Shown: positions 35,034-46,709 of the stretch, piece after piece
How positions within the stretch are numbered: the stretch's first letter is position 1
Layout: each line of letters starts with the position of its first letter
Assembly (NCBI GenBank): GCA_030263385.1
Contig: SZOX01000005.1
Coordinates: forward strand, 62,001 to 126,000
Source: Zeimonas sp003577305
GTDB taxonomy: Bacteria > Pseudomonadota > Gammaproteobacteria > Burkholderiales > Burkholderiaceae_E
Direction of reading: 5' to 3'
DNA: 64,000 bases
Notes under the pieces: generated by a model
Database searches by the model: none
What the model saw: only the letters and a program-made list of their open reading frames with translations
Told to the model about the DNA's origin: nothing
Translations under genes and position numbers: made by a program

Positions 35034-36076
35034 CGCGATCCGCGCGACGGCGCAGCCAGCCGCGCGTAGAAGTCGTCGGGAGGCAGGCGCCCGCCGAGCA
35101 ACGCCGGGTTCTTCTTCAGCAGCAGGCCGAACAGGAACTCGAGTTCGGCGCGCGCCTCGGCGGCGGGCACCGCGCGCAGGCGGCTCGATGCGATCGAGTC
35201 GGCAACCGCTTCGGGCAGCAGTGCGTCGATGTGCCGGGCGACCATCCGGCCGCACTCCTGCGCATCGGTGTTGCACCAGTCGAGTGCCTGCGCATACGCG
35301 CCCGCGATGCGCGCAACCAGGTCGGGGCGGTCCATCACGCTCGCCATCACCGCGATGCCGGCCTGCGGAATGCGCGGATCGCGCCCCAATGCGCGTCCCC
35401 ACTCGGCCTGCAGGTCGATTGCGCGATGCAGCTCGGGTGCGACCAGGCTGAGCGGAAACGAGCCGGTCTTGCGCAGCGCCATCGAGACTGCCGGCTCGGC
35501 GAGCAGCGCGTTCTCGACGCGGCGCGTCACGAGCAGCTGCATCGCGTCGATCGGCGTGGCGACGTAGCGCAGCCGAAGGTCCTTGCGCAGGTCGATGCCT
35601 TCGCGCTCGGCGACCAGGCCGAACAGGATGTCGGGCATGTCGCCGCGGAACGGCATCGCGATCTCGCGCCCGCGCAGGTCGGCCAGGCGCTTCACCGACG
35701 GATCGCGCGAGACGACCCACAGCAGGCCCCAGGTCGACACGTTCAGCAGGCGCAGTTTCGCGCCGCGGTTGTAGAGGTTCGCGGCGACGTTGACCGGCAT
35801 CGCGAGCACGTCGGCCTTGCCTTCGAGCGCCATCACGCGCAACTGGTCGGGATCGCGCCACGAGACGAACTCCACTTTTTCGGCCAGGTCTGCGAGCGTG
35901 TCCGACTCGGCCATGCGGATCAGCGGGTTCGAGACCGATGCGAACGGGCCGGCGAGCAGCAGCCGCGGCAGCTTCGGCTCGGGCGGGGCAGTGGTCGCGC
36001 CAACGCCCGGCACGACAGCCAGCGCGGTCAGTGCCGTCAGCAGGCTGCGACGTGCGGGCTGTGACGGACCGCGCAT
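35030..36076 (-). CDS. ABC transporter substrate-binding protein, NMT1/SsuA-like
   Basis: The 348-residue protein has a signal peptide (to about residue 27, twin-arginine-free) and a type 2 periplasmic binding fold. The segment LRVMALEGKADVLAMPVNVAANLYN is typical of proteins that bind sulfonates, nitrate or thiamine precursors. Two cysteines (in CNTDAQEC) may form a disulfide. The gene starts at 36076 inside the last codon of the receptor gene and overlaps the permease start by 4 nt. The ligand is unknown; a TonB receptor in the same operon means the substrate is probably too large or too scarce for porins. Confidence 0.85.
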   Translation of the reverse strand: MRGPSQPARRSLLTALTALAVVPGVGATTAPPEPKLPRLLLAGPFASVSNPLIRMAESDTLADLAEKVEFVSWRDPDQLRVMALEGKADVLAMPVNVAANLYNRGAKLRLLNVSTWGLLWVVSRDPSVKRLADLRGREIAMPFRGDMPDILFGLVAEREGIDLRKDLRLRYVATPIDAMQLLVTRRVENALLAEPAVSMALRKTGSFPLSLVAPELHRAIDLQAEWGRALGRDPRIPQAGIAVMASVMDRPDLVARIAGAYAQALDWCNTDAQECGRMVARHIDALLPEAVADSIASSRLRAVPAAEARAELEFLFGLLLKKNPALLGGRLPPDDFYARLAAPSRGSR

Positions 36077-38145
36077 CAGAAGCTCCCGTTCAGGCCGAGG
36101 ATCAGGCCGCGTCCCGGCGCGGGCAGCTCGCGTCCGGAAATCCCTTCGACGAGGTGCTCATGGTAGCGCCGGTCGAACAGGTTCACCAGGCGCAGGTCGA
36201 GGCTCGAGCGCTGCATCGGGCCGAGCTTGCCGAAGCGCCAGCCGAAGCGAAGGTCGGCGGTGACGAACCCCGGGGTCGGATCCTCGGTGCCCGCCGAGAA
36301 GCGTGTCGCGACCCGGTTCTGCCGTACCACGGCCCGCAGTTGCGCGCGCCAGTGAAAGCCGCGCTCGGCGGGCTGGCCGATGCCGACGCGCACTTCGGGC
36401 GGCGGCATCTGGTAGAGCGGCTCGTCGTCCTGGCGATTCGTGCCGCGCAGCCAGGTGAAGGCGGCGTCGCCGACCAGTCTGCCGATCGGTGCCCTGATGC
36501 TGCCCTCGATGCCGTAGATCACGGCCCGGTCGAGGTTCTCGGTACGCTTGACCGGCAGGCCCGTCGCGGGTTGCACCGCGCCGGTGACGCGTCCCGCGAT
36601 GTAGTCGTCGATGCGCGTGTGGAACGCAGCCAGGCCGTATTCGAGCGTGGCGTCGCGGCCCTTGACCCCGAGCTCGACGCTGGTCGAGCGCTCGGGTTCG
36701 AGCTGCGGATTGCCGATGTGGTAGTAGCCATCGCCGCGCGCCGCATCCTCGAAACGCTCGCGCATGTCGGCCGCCCGATAACCGCGGCCGACGTTGGCGT
36801 AGACGCTCGCCCGCTCGGACAGTGCGCGGGTCGCGCCCAGCGACCAGGACAGCGTCGTGTCCCGGTGATCGAGACCGGTGGTCTGCGCGGCCGGGCCTGC
36901 GCCCTTGCTCGCTGCGTCGCCCGCGACCCGGTCGAGTCGCGCGCCGGCCACCACGCGCGTGCCGCCGAGATCGATCTCGTCCTGCACGAACACCCCGGAG
37001 GAGCGCAGGACGCCGCGGTCGAACGGGTCGTTGCGCAGGTTGTTGTCGAACAGCGGGGGGTTGTTGTCGATGTAGCGCTCGGGGTCTGCGCGCATGCGCC
37101 AGGATTCCGCGCCGAGCGTGAGCAGATGCCGGTCTCCCGCGGGCACGAGGTACTTCGCCCGCAGCCCGTCGGTGGCGAAGGTGACATCGTTGCGTACATA
37201 GTCGCGGCCGATCGCCGCCGAGTATGCGCGGATCTGCCGGAAGACCTCCTGTCGATACAGATCCGCTTCGAGCCTGCCGGGACCGAGTATGGTTTCGATG
37301 CCGGTCTCGAACAGGTCGCGGCGCTGCTCGGGCGAGTGGATCGTCACCGTGCCCAGCGGGGGCGGGATGCCCGCGCCGCCGGGTTGCCCGCCGGTGCGCG
37401 CCGAGCCCGGATACCAGACGTCGTGATCGGCGTGGCGCTGCAGGTTCAGCTTCAGGCTGGTGCGACTCGATAGTCGATAGCGGTACTTGGCAAGCAGCGT
37501 GTCCGAGCGGTAACCGGTGTCCGTTTCGCGCCCGTCCGGGCTGCGGTAATCGCCGGCGTCGCGCGCGGCCGCGCCGAGCACGAGCGCATGCTCGGCATTC
37601 GAACGCTGCAGCAGCAGCGCTCCCGAGAGGCTGCGATCGTTGCTGCCGGCGCCCAGCCCGATTCGGCCCCCGATCGCCGGTTGCGCCGTGAAGCGGGGCT
37701 CCGGCGTGAGCAGGTTGACCACGCCCCCCAGCGCGCCGCTGCCGTACAGCACCGAACCGGGCCCCTTGACGACTTCGGCGCGCTCGAGCAGGCCGAGGTC
37801 GAGGAACGAAGCGATCGCGCCCTGCGGTTGCGCGGAGTTGACGCGCACGCCGTCGACCAGAACGACCACGCTCTCTTTCTTCAGGCCGCGCAGCACCGGA
37901 TTCTGGCCCCAGGCGCCGTCCGATTGCACCGCGAGGCCCGGTTCGCCGCGAAACATCTCGCCCACCGGCGCCGCGGCCGATGCCCGCTGCGGCGACAGGA
38001 TTTCGACCGCCTGCGGCGTGTCGATCGGATCGACCGCGCGCCCGGTTGCGGTGACCACCACTGCATCGAGCCGGGGCTGGGCCTGCGACGAAGGGGCGAG
38101 CAAGGCGGTTGCACCGCCGACGAAAATGATGGGCAGGTATCGCAA
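36076..38145 (-). CDS. TonB-dependent outer-membrane receptor
   Basis: The 689-residue protein has a signal peptide ending in SQA, a plug domain (about 25-145: VVVTATG as TonB-box region, VLRGLKKESVVVLVDGVRVN, VVKGPGSVLYGSGALGGVVN) and a beta barrel ending in Phe. I chose the TTG at 38145 because AGGA lies upstream and the protein then starts directly with the signal peptide; a TTG at 38223 would add 26 non-hydrophobic residues. First gene of the operon with the ABC importer and nnrS. The class resembles haem or metal-complex receptors, but the ligand is not evident. Confidence 0.9.
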   Translation of the reverse strand: MRYLPIIFVGGATALLAPSSQAQPRLDAVVVTATGRAVDPIDTPQAVEILSPQRASAAAPVGEMFRGEPGLAVQSDGAWGQNPVLRGLKKESVVVLVDGVRVNSAQPQGAIASFLDLGLLERAEVVKGPGSVLYGSGALGGVVNLLTPEPRFTAQPAIGGRIGLGAGSNDRSLSGALLLQRSNAEHALVLGAAARDAGDYRSPDGRETDTGYRSDTLLAKYRYRLSSRTSLKLNLQRHADHDVWYPGSARTGGQPGGAGIPPPLGTVTIHSPEQRRDLFETGIETILGPGRLEADLYRQEVFRQIRAYSAAIGRDYVRNDVTFATDGLRAKYLVPAGDRHLLTLGAESWRMRADPERYIDNNPPLFDNNLRNDPFDRGVLRSSGVFVQDEIDLGGTRVVAGARLDRVAGDAASKGAGPAAQTTGLDHRDTTLSWSLGATRALSERASVYANVGRGYRAADMRERFEDAARGDGYYHIGNPQLEPERSTSVELGVKGRDATLEYGLAAFHTRIDDYIAGRVTGAVQPATGLPVKRTENLDRAVIYGIEGSIRAPIGRLVGDAAFTWLRGTNRQDDEPLYQMPPPEVRVGIGQPAERGFHWRAQLRAVVRQNRVATRFSAGTEDPTPGFVTADLRFGWRFGKLGPMQRSSLDLRLVNLFDRRYHEHLVEGISGRELPAPGRGLILGLNGSF

Positions 38146-38219
38146 GTCCGGGTCCTGGTGCAAGAGACGGATTCGTCGTGCGAGGCGTGCCACTCCACGG
38201 TAGCCCGGTCGCTCCAACG

Positions 38220-38265
38220 GCAATTCTAAACGAAAACGCGAAGAATTCGCATTTAATTTGCATCA
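38220..38265. promoter_or_regulatory. AT-rich region with dyads upstream of the TonB receptor operon
   Basis: In a GC-rich neighbourhood this stretch is AT-rich and holds GCGAA-GAA-TTCGC (about 38235-38247) and a GCA-N7-TGC repeat next to it. It likely contains the promoter and operator of the receptor operon. No clear Fur box is seen. The remaining intergenic sequence up to 38308 shows nothing else. Confidence 0.4.
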
Positions 38266-38308
38266 AGCCGGAGGTACTCGGCGTGCGGCGCATGCACGGC
38301 CGAACGCT

Positions 38309-39658
38309 TCAGCGCACCGGCAGCGGCAGGCGGGCCTGCACCCGCAGGCCGCCCAGCGCGTCCGAGCCGCGATAGCGGATCGAGCCGCCGTATTGCGCGA
38401 CGATGTCGGCGGCGATCGCCAGGCCCAGTCCGTGGCCGGGCTGCTGCTCGTCGATGCGCATGCCGGCGGTGCCGAGTTGCGCGAGCATCTCGTCGGGCAC
38501 GCCGGGACCGTCGTCCTCGACGCTGAACTCCAGCGCATCGCCGGCCGGCCCGGCAGGCAGGACCGAGACGCGGACGCGGTGGCGCGCCCACTTGCAGGCG
38601 TTGTCGAGCAGGTTGCCGAAGAGCTCGAGCAGGTCTTCGCGATCGAGCGCGATGCGCCGCTCCTGTACGTCGCGCTCGATCGTGATGCCGCGATCGCGGT
38701 GCAGTTGCTGCAGCACGTCCGCGAGCGCCCCGAGCAGCGCGCGGATCTCCACCGGTTCGCCCGGCGTGCTGCCGCCGGCCAGGCGCGCGCGCCGCAGTTC
38801 GCGCTCGATCGTCGCACGCATCGCCTCGACCTGGGCGTGCATCGACGCGGCGGCGCCTGCCTCGCCGCGCCCGGCCAGGTCGTCGGCCTGCTGCGAGAGC
38901 ACCGCCAGCGGTGTCTTCAGCGCGTGCGAGAGGTTGCCCACCGCGTGCCGTATCCGCCCCAGGCGCTGTGCGTGGTGGCGCGCCAGCCGGTCGATCGCAT
39001 CGAGCATCGGCTGCACTTCGGAGGGCGCGGCGCGCACGGGCGAGCCGGGCGCGCCGGCGAGCGGCTCGCCGCGCTCGATGCGCCGGCAGGTGGCGACCGC
39101 GTCGTCGAGCGGCGCGAGTCCGTGCACCAGCAGCCCGCGCTGCAAGGCGAGCAGGGCGAGCAGGGCCAGCGCGACACCGATCATCAGCCGCCAGCGAAAG
39201 CGCGCGATCGCGTCGTCGATCGCCGAGACGTCTTCCGCGACGGCGACCGTGATGCCGGCGTCGGCGCCCGGAAAGCGCTTGGCGAACACCAGCAGCGTCT
39301 GGCCTGCCGGGCCGGAAACGCGCCGGGTCGATCCGGCCTGCGCATCGGCAGGCATCGCCAGGTCTTCGTCCCACAGCGAGCGCGAGCGGATGACCTCGGC
39401 GCCCACGCGGATCACGAAATAGTGCCCCGACAGCGGCAGCCGGTACTCGTTGCCCGCCGCCTCCTGGGCCGCCGCCTCGGCGTCGGGCGCATCGAGCACG
39501 CGCGCGTACAGCAGGTCGGCATCGTGGCGCAGCCGCGAGCCGACGAAGTCCTCGACCAGCCGCCGGGGGAAATCCTGCAGTCCGAAAGCGAGGATGCCGG
39601 CCGCGGCGAGCAGCACCAGCGACAGTGCCAGCGAGAGCCGGTTGCGCAGCGACTTCAC
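38309..39658 (-). CDS. Sensor histidine kinase
   Basis: The 449-residue kinase has an N-terminal membrane helix (8-25), a periplasmic region of about 130 residues, a second helix (about 160-180), a HAMP-like linker, the H box NLSHALKTPLAVLS, the N box LFGNLLDNACKWA, and ATP-lid motifs EDDGPGVP and GHGLGLAIA. The GTG start overlaps the response regulator stop (GTGA). Together with the regulator and the PepSY protein it forms a three-gene cassette of the QseBC/PmrAB kind. The signal is unknown. Confidence 0.92.
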   Translation of the reverse strand: MKSLRNRLSLALSLVLLAAAGILAFGLQDFPRRLVEDFVGSRLRHDADLLYARVLDAPDAEAAAQEAAGNEYRLPLSGHYFVIRVGAEVIRSRSLWDEDLAMPADAQAGSTRRVSGPAGQTLLVFAKRFPGADAGITVAVAEDVSAIDDAIARFRWRLMIGVALALLALLALQRGLLVHGLAPLDDAVATCRRIERGEPLAGAPGSPVRAAPSEVQPMLDAIDRLARHHAQRLGRIRHAVGNLSHALKTPLAVLSQQADDLAGRGEAGAAASMHAQVEAMRATIERELRRARLAGGSTPGEPVEIRALLGALADVLQQLHRDRGITIERDVQERRIALDREDLLELFGNLLDNACKWARHRVRVSVLPAGPAGDALEFSVEDDGPGVPDEMLAQLGTAGMRIDEQQPGHGLGLAIAADIVAQYGGSIRYRGSDALGGLRVQARLPLPVR

Positions 39659-40320
39659 GGGCGGCCGATGAAGACGTAGCCCTGGCCGCGCCGCGTCTCG
39701 ATGCGCCCGGCGCCCAGCAGCGTGCGCAGGCGACGCACGTAGACCTCGATCACGTTGCTGTCGCGCTCGGCGTCGTAGTCGTAGACGTGCTCGGACAGCC
39801 TGGTCTTGGACAGCACTTCGTCCGGATGGCGCATGAAGTAGCGCAGCAGCCGGAATTCGGTGCCGGTGAGCGGCTGCTCGCGGCCATCCGCGTCGATCAG
39901 GCACTGGCGGGCCTCGTCGAGCCGCCAGTGGCCGGCGCGCAACTCGGTGGCCTGCACCGGCGCGGCGCGGCGCAGCAGTGCCTGCACGCGCGCGAGCAGT
40001 TCCTCGAGGTGAAACGGCTTGCCGAGGTAATCGTCGGCACCCGCCTGCAGGCCTTCGACGCGCTCGCTCCAGCCGTCGCGCGCGGTGAGGATCAGCACCG
40101 GGACCGTGTTGCCGGCCGCGCGCCATTCGCGCAGCACCGCCAGCCCCGCCTTGCACGGCAGGCCGAGGTCGAGGACGACCGCGTCGTAGGGCTCGGTGCT
40201 GCCCAGGTGTGCGGCTTCGACGCCGTCGGCGGCGACATCGACCGCGTAGCCCGCATCGGCCAGCCGCGTGCGCAACCGGTCGGCGAGCGCGGCGTCGTCC
40301 TCGGCGATCAGCAGGCGCAC
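39655..40320 (-). CDS. Response regulator, OmpR/PhoB class (QseB/PmrA-like)
   Basis: The 221-residue protein has a receiver domain (acidic E7/D8/D9, phosphoacceptor Asp in VVLDLGLP, Lys in GKPFHLEELL) and a winged-helix DNA-binding domain ending RRGQGYVFIGRP. The GTG at 40320 is 4 nt after the PepSY gene stop, so the cassette is PepSY-regulator-kinase in one transcript. Targets cannot be identified from this window. Confidence 0.93.
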   Translation of the reverse strand: MRLLIAEDDAALADRLRTRLADAGYAVDVAADGVEAAHLGSTEPYDAVVLDLGLPCKAGLAVLREWRAAGNTVPVLILTARDGWSERVEGLQAGADDYLGKPFHLEELLARVQALLRRAAPVQATELRAGHWRLDEARQCLIDADGREQPLTGTEFRLLRYFMRHPDEVLSKTRLSEHVYDYDAERDSNVIEVYVRRLRTLLGAGRIETRRGQGYVFIGRP

Positions 40321-40324
40321 CCGT

Positions 40325-40648
40325 TCACCGTGTCTTGCGCCGCAGCAACTCGCCGCTGCCCGCGTCGAGTTCGAGCTTGTGCACCCTGTCGGAGTCGTCG
40401 ATCACCTTGACCTCGTAGACGTAGCGACCGTCTTCGCGCTCGAGTTCGACTTCCACGATCTGACCGGGCTGCGCGCCCCGGGCGCGGCCGAGGATGTCCT
40501 CGATCGACAGGATCTTGCCACTTTCGCGCAGTTGGCGGGCCTCCTGCTGGCGTACGCGGTCGCTGGCCGAGGCGGGCATGGCGACCAGGGCGCTGCCGGC
40601 GAGCGCGGCGGCGGTTGCGGCGGCAGCGAACAGATGGCGTGCTTTCAT
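40325..40648 (-). CDS. PepSY-domain periplasmic protein
   Basis: The 107-residue protein has a signal peptide (cleavage near ASA, residue 29) and one PepSY domain (ILSIEDILGRARGAQPGQIVEVELEREDGRYVYEVKVIDDSDRVHKLELDA). PepSY proteins often act as protease-inhibiting or sensing modules next to two-component systems, as here. It is the first gene of the cassette, with ATG at 40648. Confidence 0.9.
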   Translation of the reverse strand: MKARHLFAAAATAAALAGSALVAMPASASDRVRQQEARQLRESGKILSIEDILGRARGAQPGQIVEVELEREDGRYVYEVKVIDDSDRVHKLELDAGSGELLRRKTR

Positions 40649-40728
40649 GATGCGACTCCCGTGGAGCGATGATGCCGATGACGGCTACGAGCGGGAGTAT
40701 CGGCGCGGCGTGCTGAACCGAAGCTGAA

Positions 40729-41484
40729 TCAGCGCAGGAAGAACAGTGCGCTCATCACGAGTCCGGTTGCGACGATGGCCGCACGCAGCACCGCCGGCGC
40801 GACGCGTCGCGCCGCGCGCGCGCCCAGGTAGCCGCCGGCGGTGGCCGCGACCATCATCGCGAGCGCGTGCGGCCACAGCACCAGGCCGCCCCAGGCGTAG
40901 ACCACGACCGCGATCGCGGTGAGCAGCGCCGAGACCAGGTTCTTCAGCCCGTTCATCGCATTCAGGTTGGACTGGCCGAGCAGGCCGAAGAGGGCCAGCA
41001 GCAGGATGCCCAGGCCGCCGTTGAAGTAGCCGCCGTAGGCCGCGACGGCGAGCACGCCGACGATCGATCGCGCCGCTCCGGCCGGCGCAGCGCCGCTGCC
41101 TCCGGCGCGCCGCATCAGCCACGGTCCGGCGGCGAATACCGCCGTGGCGGCGAGCAGCAGCCAGGGCACCAGCCGGCGGAATGCCGCGTCGCCGGTGAGC
41201 AGCAGCAGCGCCGCGCCGAGCGCGCCACCGATGAGGCTCACGCCCGCGAGCATGCGCATCGACAGCCCGGGCGGCGCCTGCATGTCGGAGCGAAAGCCCA
41301 GCGCGCCGGACAGGTAGCCGGGCAGCAGCGCGACGGTACCGGTGGCGTTCGCGACGACCGCCGGCACGCCGGTGAACACCAGCGCCGGCAGCGTGAGAAA
41401 GCTGCCGCCGCCGGCGACGGAGTTGAGCGCGCCGGCGACGAAAGCGGCAGCGAGCAGCAGCGCTGCGTGCAACGGATCGGACAC
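40729..41484 (-). CDS. TSUP (TauE/SafE) family membrane permease
   Basis: The 251-residue protein has 7-8 hydrophobic helices with the TSUP motifs: FVAGALNSVAGGGSFLTLPAL in the first half and GGYFNGGLGILLLAL in the second. Family members export sulfite, sulfoacetate or related organic anions, or import them. A sulfur-anion role would fit this sulfur-oxidising genome, but it is not adjacent to sulfur genes. It stands 80 nt from the PepSY gene start, both read leftwards. Confidence 0.9.
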   Translation of the reverse strand: MSDPLHAALLLAAAFVAGALNSVAGGGSFLTLPALVFTGVPAVVANATGTVALLPGYLSGALGFRSDMQAPPGLSMRMLAGVSLIGGALGAALLLLTGDAAFRRLVPWLLLAATAVFAAGPWLMRRAGGSGAAPAGAARSIVGVLAVAAYGGYFNGGLGILLLALFGLLGQSNLNAMNGLKNLVSALLTAIAVVVYAWGGLVLWPHALAMMVAATAGGYLGARAARRVAPAVLRAAIVATGLVMSALFFLR

Positions 41485-41544
41485 CGAACGAGCGGTCTGT
41501 CGGGGTCGGGACTGCGATCGTCACTGCGCCGATCGGCGCACTGT

Positions 41545-42111
41545 TCAGCCGGCCTTCACCTTGATCTGCTTGCCGCTCCTGCGGGTGCCGGCCTTCTTCG
41601 GCAGCGTGACCCGCAACACACCCTTGGCGAAACTCGCTTCGATCCGCTCGGTGTCGACGTCGTCGGGCAGCCGGAAGCGGCGCTCGAACGATCCGAAGCG
41701 GCGCTCGCGCAGGTGGTAGTCCTTCTTCTTCTCTTCCTTGTCTTCCTGCTTCTGGCCCTTGACCGTGAGCGCGTTGTCGGCCACGGTCACCTCGATGTCC
41801 TTTTCGTCCATGCCCGGAATTTCCGCGGTCACCTCGTAGGCGGCCTCCTTTTCGGCGATGTCCACCGCGGGGGCCGACATCCAGGGCATTTCGCGGCGCA
41901 TGAACGGCTCGATGTCGATCAGCGGGCGCCCGAAAGCCGGGCGCCAGAAGTCGCGACCGAAGTCTTCGAACAGGCGGTCGACCTCGCGGCGCAGGCTCTC
42001 GAACGGGCGCCAGAGCTGCAGGCCCGAGGACTGCGCCTGCGGCGCGGGCGTGGCTGCTTCGGCCGCTTCCCTGGCGGCCTTGACCGGAACTTTCGATGCG
42101 GATCGGGCCAT
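41545..42111 (-). CDS. Hsp20 family small heat-shock protein
   Basis: The 188-residue protein has a basic N-terminal arm, then the alpha-crystallin domain (about 80-180: VDIAEKEAAYEVTAEIPGMDEKDIEVTV, ending ASFAKGVLRVTLPKK). Such proteins hold unfolding proteins. ATG at 42111 follows GGAGG. It is divergent from groEL, with a shared intergenic region holding a TTGAC-N4-GTCAA box. The box centre lies about 41 nt upstream of the probable start of transcription. Confidence 0.94.
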   Translation of the reverse strand: MARSASKVPVKAAREAAEAATPAPQAQSSGLQLWRPFESLRREVDRLFEDFGRDFWRPAFGRPLIDIEPFMRREMPWMSAPAVDIAEKEAAYEVTAEIPGMDEKDIEVTVADNALTVKGQKQEDKEEKKKDYHLRERRFGSFERRFRLPDDVDTERIEASFAKGVLRVTLPKKAGTRRSGKQIKVKAG

Positions 42112-42149
42112 CTGAGCGACCTCCAGTCGGGGTTGTCGGGTGCGCAAAA

Positions 42150-42155
42150 ATTGTC
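42150..42155 (-). promoter_or_regulatory. Candidate -10 element of the hsp20 promoter
   Basis: GACAAT on the minus strand (4 of 6 match to TATAAT). Its position would put the start of transcription near 42143, about 41 nt from the centre of the FNR-like box, the class II FNR spacing. Confidence 0.4.
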
Positions 42156-42176
42156 GCCGCCGCAGCCGCGGCCGCG

Positions 42177-42190
42177 TTGACTTCGGTCAA
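42177..42190. promoter_or_regulatory. FNR-like box TTGAC-N4-GTCAA between hsp20 and groEL
   Basis: A perfect 5-bp inverted repeat, TTGAC TTCG GTCAA, fits the FNR/ANR/DNR family pattern TTGA-N6-TCAA. It lies midway between the two start codons (66 nt and 73 nt away) and is symmetric, so one site could serve both promoters. Low-oxygen control of the hsp20/groEL pair is an inference. Confidence 0.6.
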
Positions 42191-42211
42191 GCCGATGTAG
42201 TGCGTTTGAAG

Positions 42212-42217
42212 TATTCA
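42212..42217 (+). promoter_or_regulatory. Candidate -10 element of the groEL promoter
   Basis: TATTCA (4 of 6 to TATAAT) would give a start of transcription near 42224, about 41 nt from the centre of the FNR-like box. No sigma-32-like element was recognised by eye. Confidence 0.4.
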
Positions 42218-42262
42218 TTACGCATCGCAACGAGGCAGGTTCCGTCCGGGTATTCGTCAGGC

Positions 42263-43885
<1,623 letters not shown>

Positions 43886-43985
43886 CACGCGAATCGATGC
43901 CCCTGCTGGCGGCGTGCCATCTTCGTCGCGCAGGCGCGCTCTTCCTTAGCATCGGGGCCCGCTTCCGTCCGCACAGGGCACCGCC

Positions 43986-44624
43986 ATGTCGTCCGCTCGT
44001 CCCGCGCCCGCCGTCCCCGCGTTCTACGCCGACGCGCCGGCAATCCTGGTCCACGATGGGCTCGCCGCGTTCCTCGGCGCCGCCGAGGGCGGGATCGTCG
44101 AATACCGGTATGCCGACGCAGTGAAGCTGGCCGGGCATTCGTGCCCCACCGTAGCCGGCAGCTTCATGATGGCGCGTGCGGCACTGCGCGCGCTCTACCC
44201 CGATCCGGACGAGTTGCCCGAGCGCGGCGAGATCCGCGTCGACTGCCGCGACGCGCGCGACGCCGGGGTGACCGGCGTGATCGCGTCGGTGCTGGGGCTG
44301 CTGACGGGCGCGGCCGGCGACGGCGGATTTCGCGGCCTGGCCGGGCGCTTCGTGCGGCGCGACCGGCTGTTCTTCGAGCAGCCGCTCGCCAGCGGCGACG
44401 TGCGCTTCACGCGGCTCGACGACGGCCGCGCGATCGAGGCGGCCACGCGCCTGGAACGGGTGCCGGGGGATCCGCGCACCTCCTGGGCGATGTCGCGCTG
44501 CCTCGGCGGACAGGCCTCGCCCGAGGAGGCCGAGCTGTTTCGCCAGCTGTGGCAGGATCGCGTCCGCCGCATCCTGGTCGAGCACGCCGACGACCCCGAC
44601 TTGGTCGAGATTCACCCGGTCTAG
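43986..44624 (+). CDS. FmdE-domain-like protein
   Basis: The 212-residue protein contains the FmdE-type motif GHSCPTVAGSFMMARAAL, with a conserved cysteine and histidine, followed by ALRALYPDPDELPERGEIRVDC and the glycine-rich VIASVLGLLTGAAGDGGFRGLAGRF. FmdE domains bind metal or Fe-S cofactors and were named from the molybdenum formylmethanofuran dehydrogenase operon. Here the role is unknown. It lies between groEL and the SUF operon, about 100 nt after groEL on the same strand. The Cys/His residues fit a metal-binding function. Confidence 0.65.
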   Translation: MSSARPAPAVPAFYADAPAILVHDGLAAFLGAAEGGIVEYRYADAVKLAGHSCPTVAGSFMMARAALRALYPDPDELPERGEIRVDCRDARDAGVTGVIASVLGLLTGAAGDGGFRGLAGRFVRRDRLFFEQPLASGDVRFTRLDDGRAIEAATRLERVPGDPRTSWAMSRCLGGQASPEEAELFRQLWQDRVRRILVEHADDPDLVEIHPV

Positions 44625-44659
44625 CCCGGCCCGCGCCCCTGCCGGTCACCACGTCACGG

Positions 44660-44691
44660 TTGACAGAAACAGTACCAAAACAGTACTGTTT
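44660..44691 (+). promoter_or_regulatory. SUF operon promoter with overlapping palindrome
   Basis: A -35 TTGACA (44660-44665), an 18-nt spacer and a weak -10 TACTGT (44684-44689). The perfect palindrome AAACAGTACTGTTT (44678-44691) covers the -10. The same half AAACAGTAC occurs as a direct repeat at 44667-44675. It is a good candidate operator for the Rrf2 regulator encoded next. Confidence 0.55.
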
Positions 44692-44738
44692 CATCCGTGC
44701 TGGCGTCATCGCTGCGACGCCAGGGGAGACCGCAAGCA

Positions 44739-45230
44739 ATGCTTCGGATCAGCAGACTCGCCGATTACGGCACGATGGTGATGAGCCAGATGGCAAGCGA
44801 TCCAGACCGGCTGTTCAGCGCCAACGACCTCGCGATCACGCTCGGTCTGGGGCGCGCGACGGTCAGCAAGGTGCTCAAGAGTCTCGCGCGTCGCGACCTG
44901 GTGGTGAGCGTGCGCGGGCTGCACGGCGGCTATTCGCTGGCGCGCCCGCCCCGGCAGATCACGGTCGCCGACGTGGTCGACGCGCTGGAAGACCAGCCGT
45001 TCGGACTCACCGAGTGCAGCACCACCGCGGGCAACTGCGACATCGAGACCAGCTGCCAGATGCGCACCAACTGGCAGAAGATCAGCCTGATCGTGCGCCG
45101 CGCGCTCGAAGGCGTCACGCTGGCCGACATGGTCCGCCAGGCCCCGGCCGAGCAGCCGATCGCGCTGCACCGCTCGCGCACGGCCTCCGACCGACCGATC
45201 CCCGCGCAGCCGACCGGCTCGGCCCAATGA
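44739..45230 (+). CDS. sufR: Rrf2-family SUF regulator
   Basis: The 163-residue protein has an N-terminal Rrf2 winged helix (SRLADYGTMVMSQMAS, then GRATVSKVLKSLARRDLVVSVRG) and three cysteines in ECSTTAGNC...SC (about residues 91-105) that would bind an Fe-S cluster. Apo and cluster forms would sense iron-sulfur status and control the operon. The ATG at 44739 follows GGGGAG. The gene leads sufBCDSU-sufT. Whether it is called SufR or IscR-like depends on cluster type, which cannot be seen. Confidence 0.88.
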   Translation: MLRISRLADYGTMVMSQMASDPDRLFSANDLAITLGLGRATVSKVLKSLARRDLVVSVRGLHGGYSLARPPRQITVADVVDALEDQPFGLTECSTTAGNCDIETSCQMRTNWQKISLIVRRALEGVTLADMVRQAPAEQPIALHRSRTASDRPIPAQPTGSAQ

Positions 45231-45246
45231 CAGGAAACCCCAGAGC

Positions 45247-46695
<1,449 letters not shown>

Positions 46696-46709
46696 AGAGG
46701 AAAGACGAC

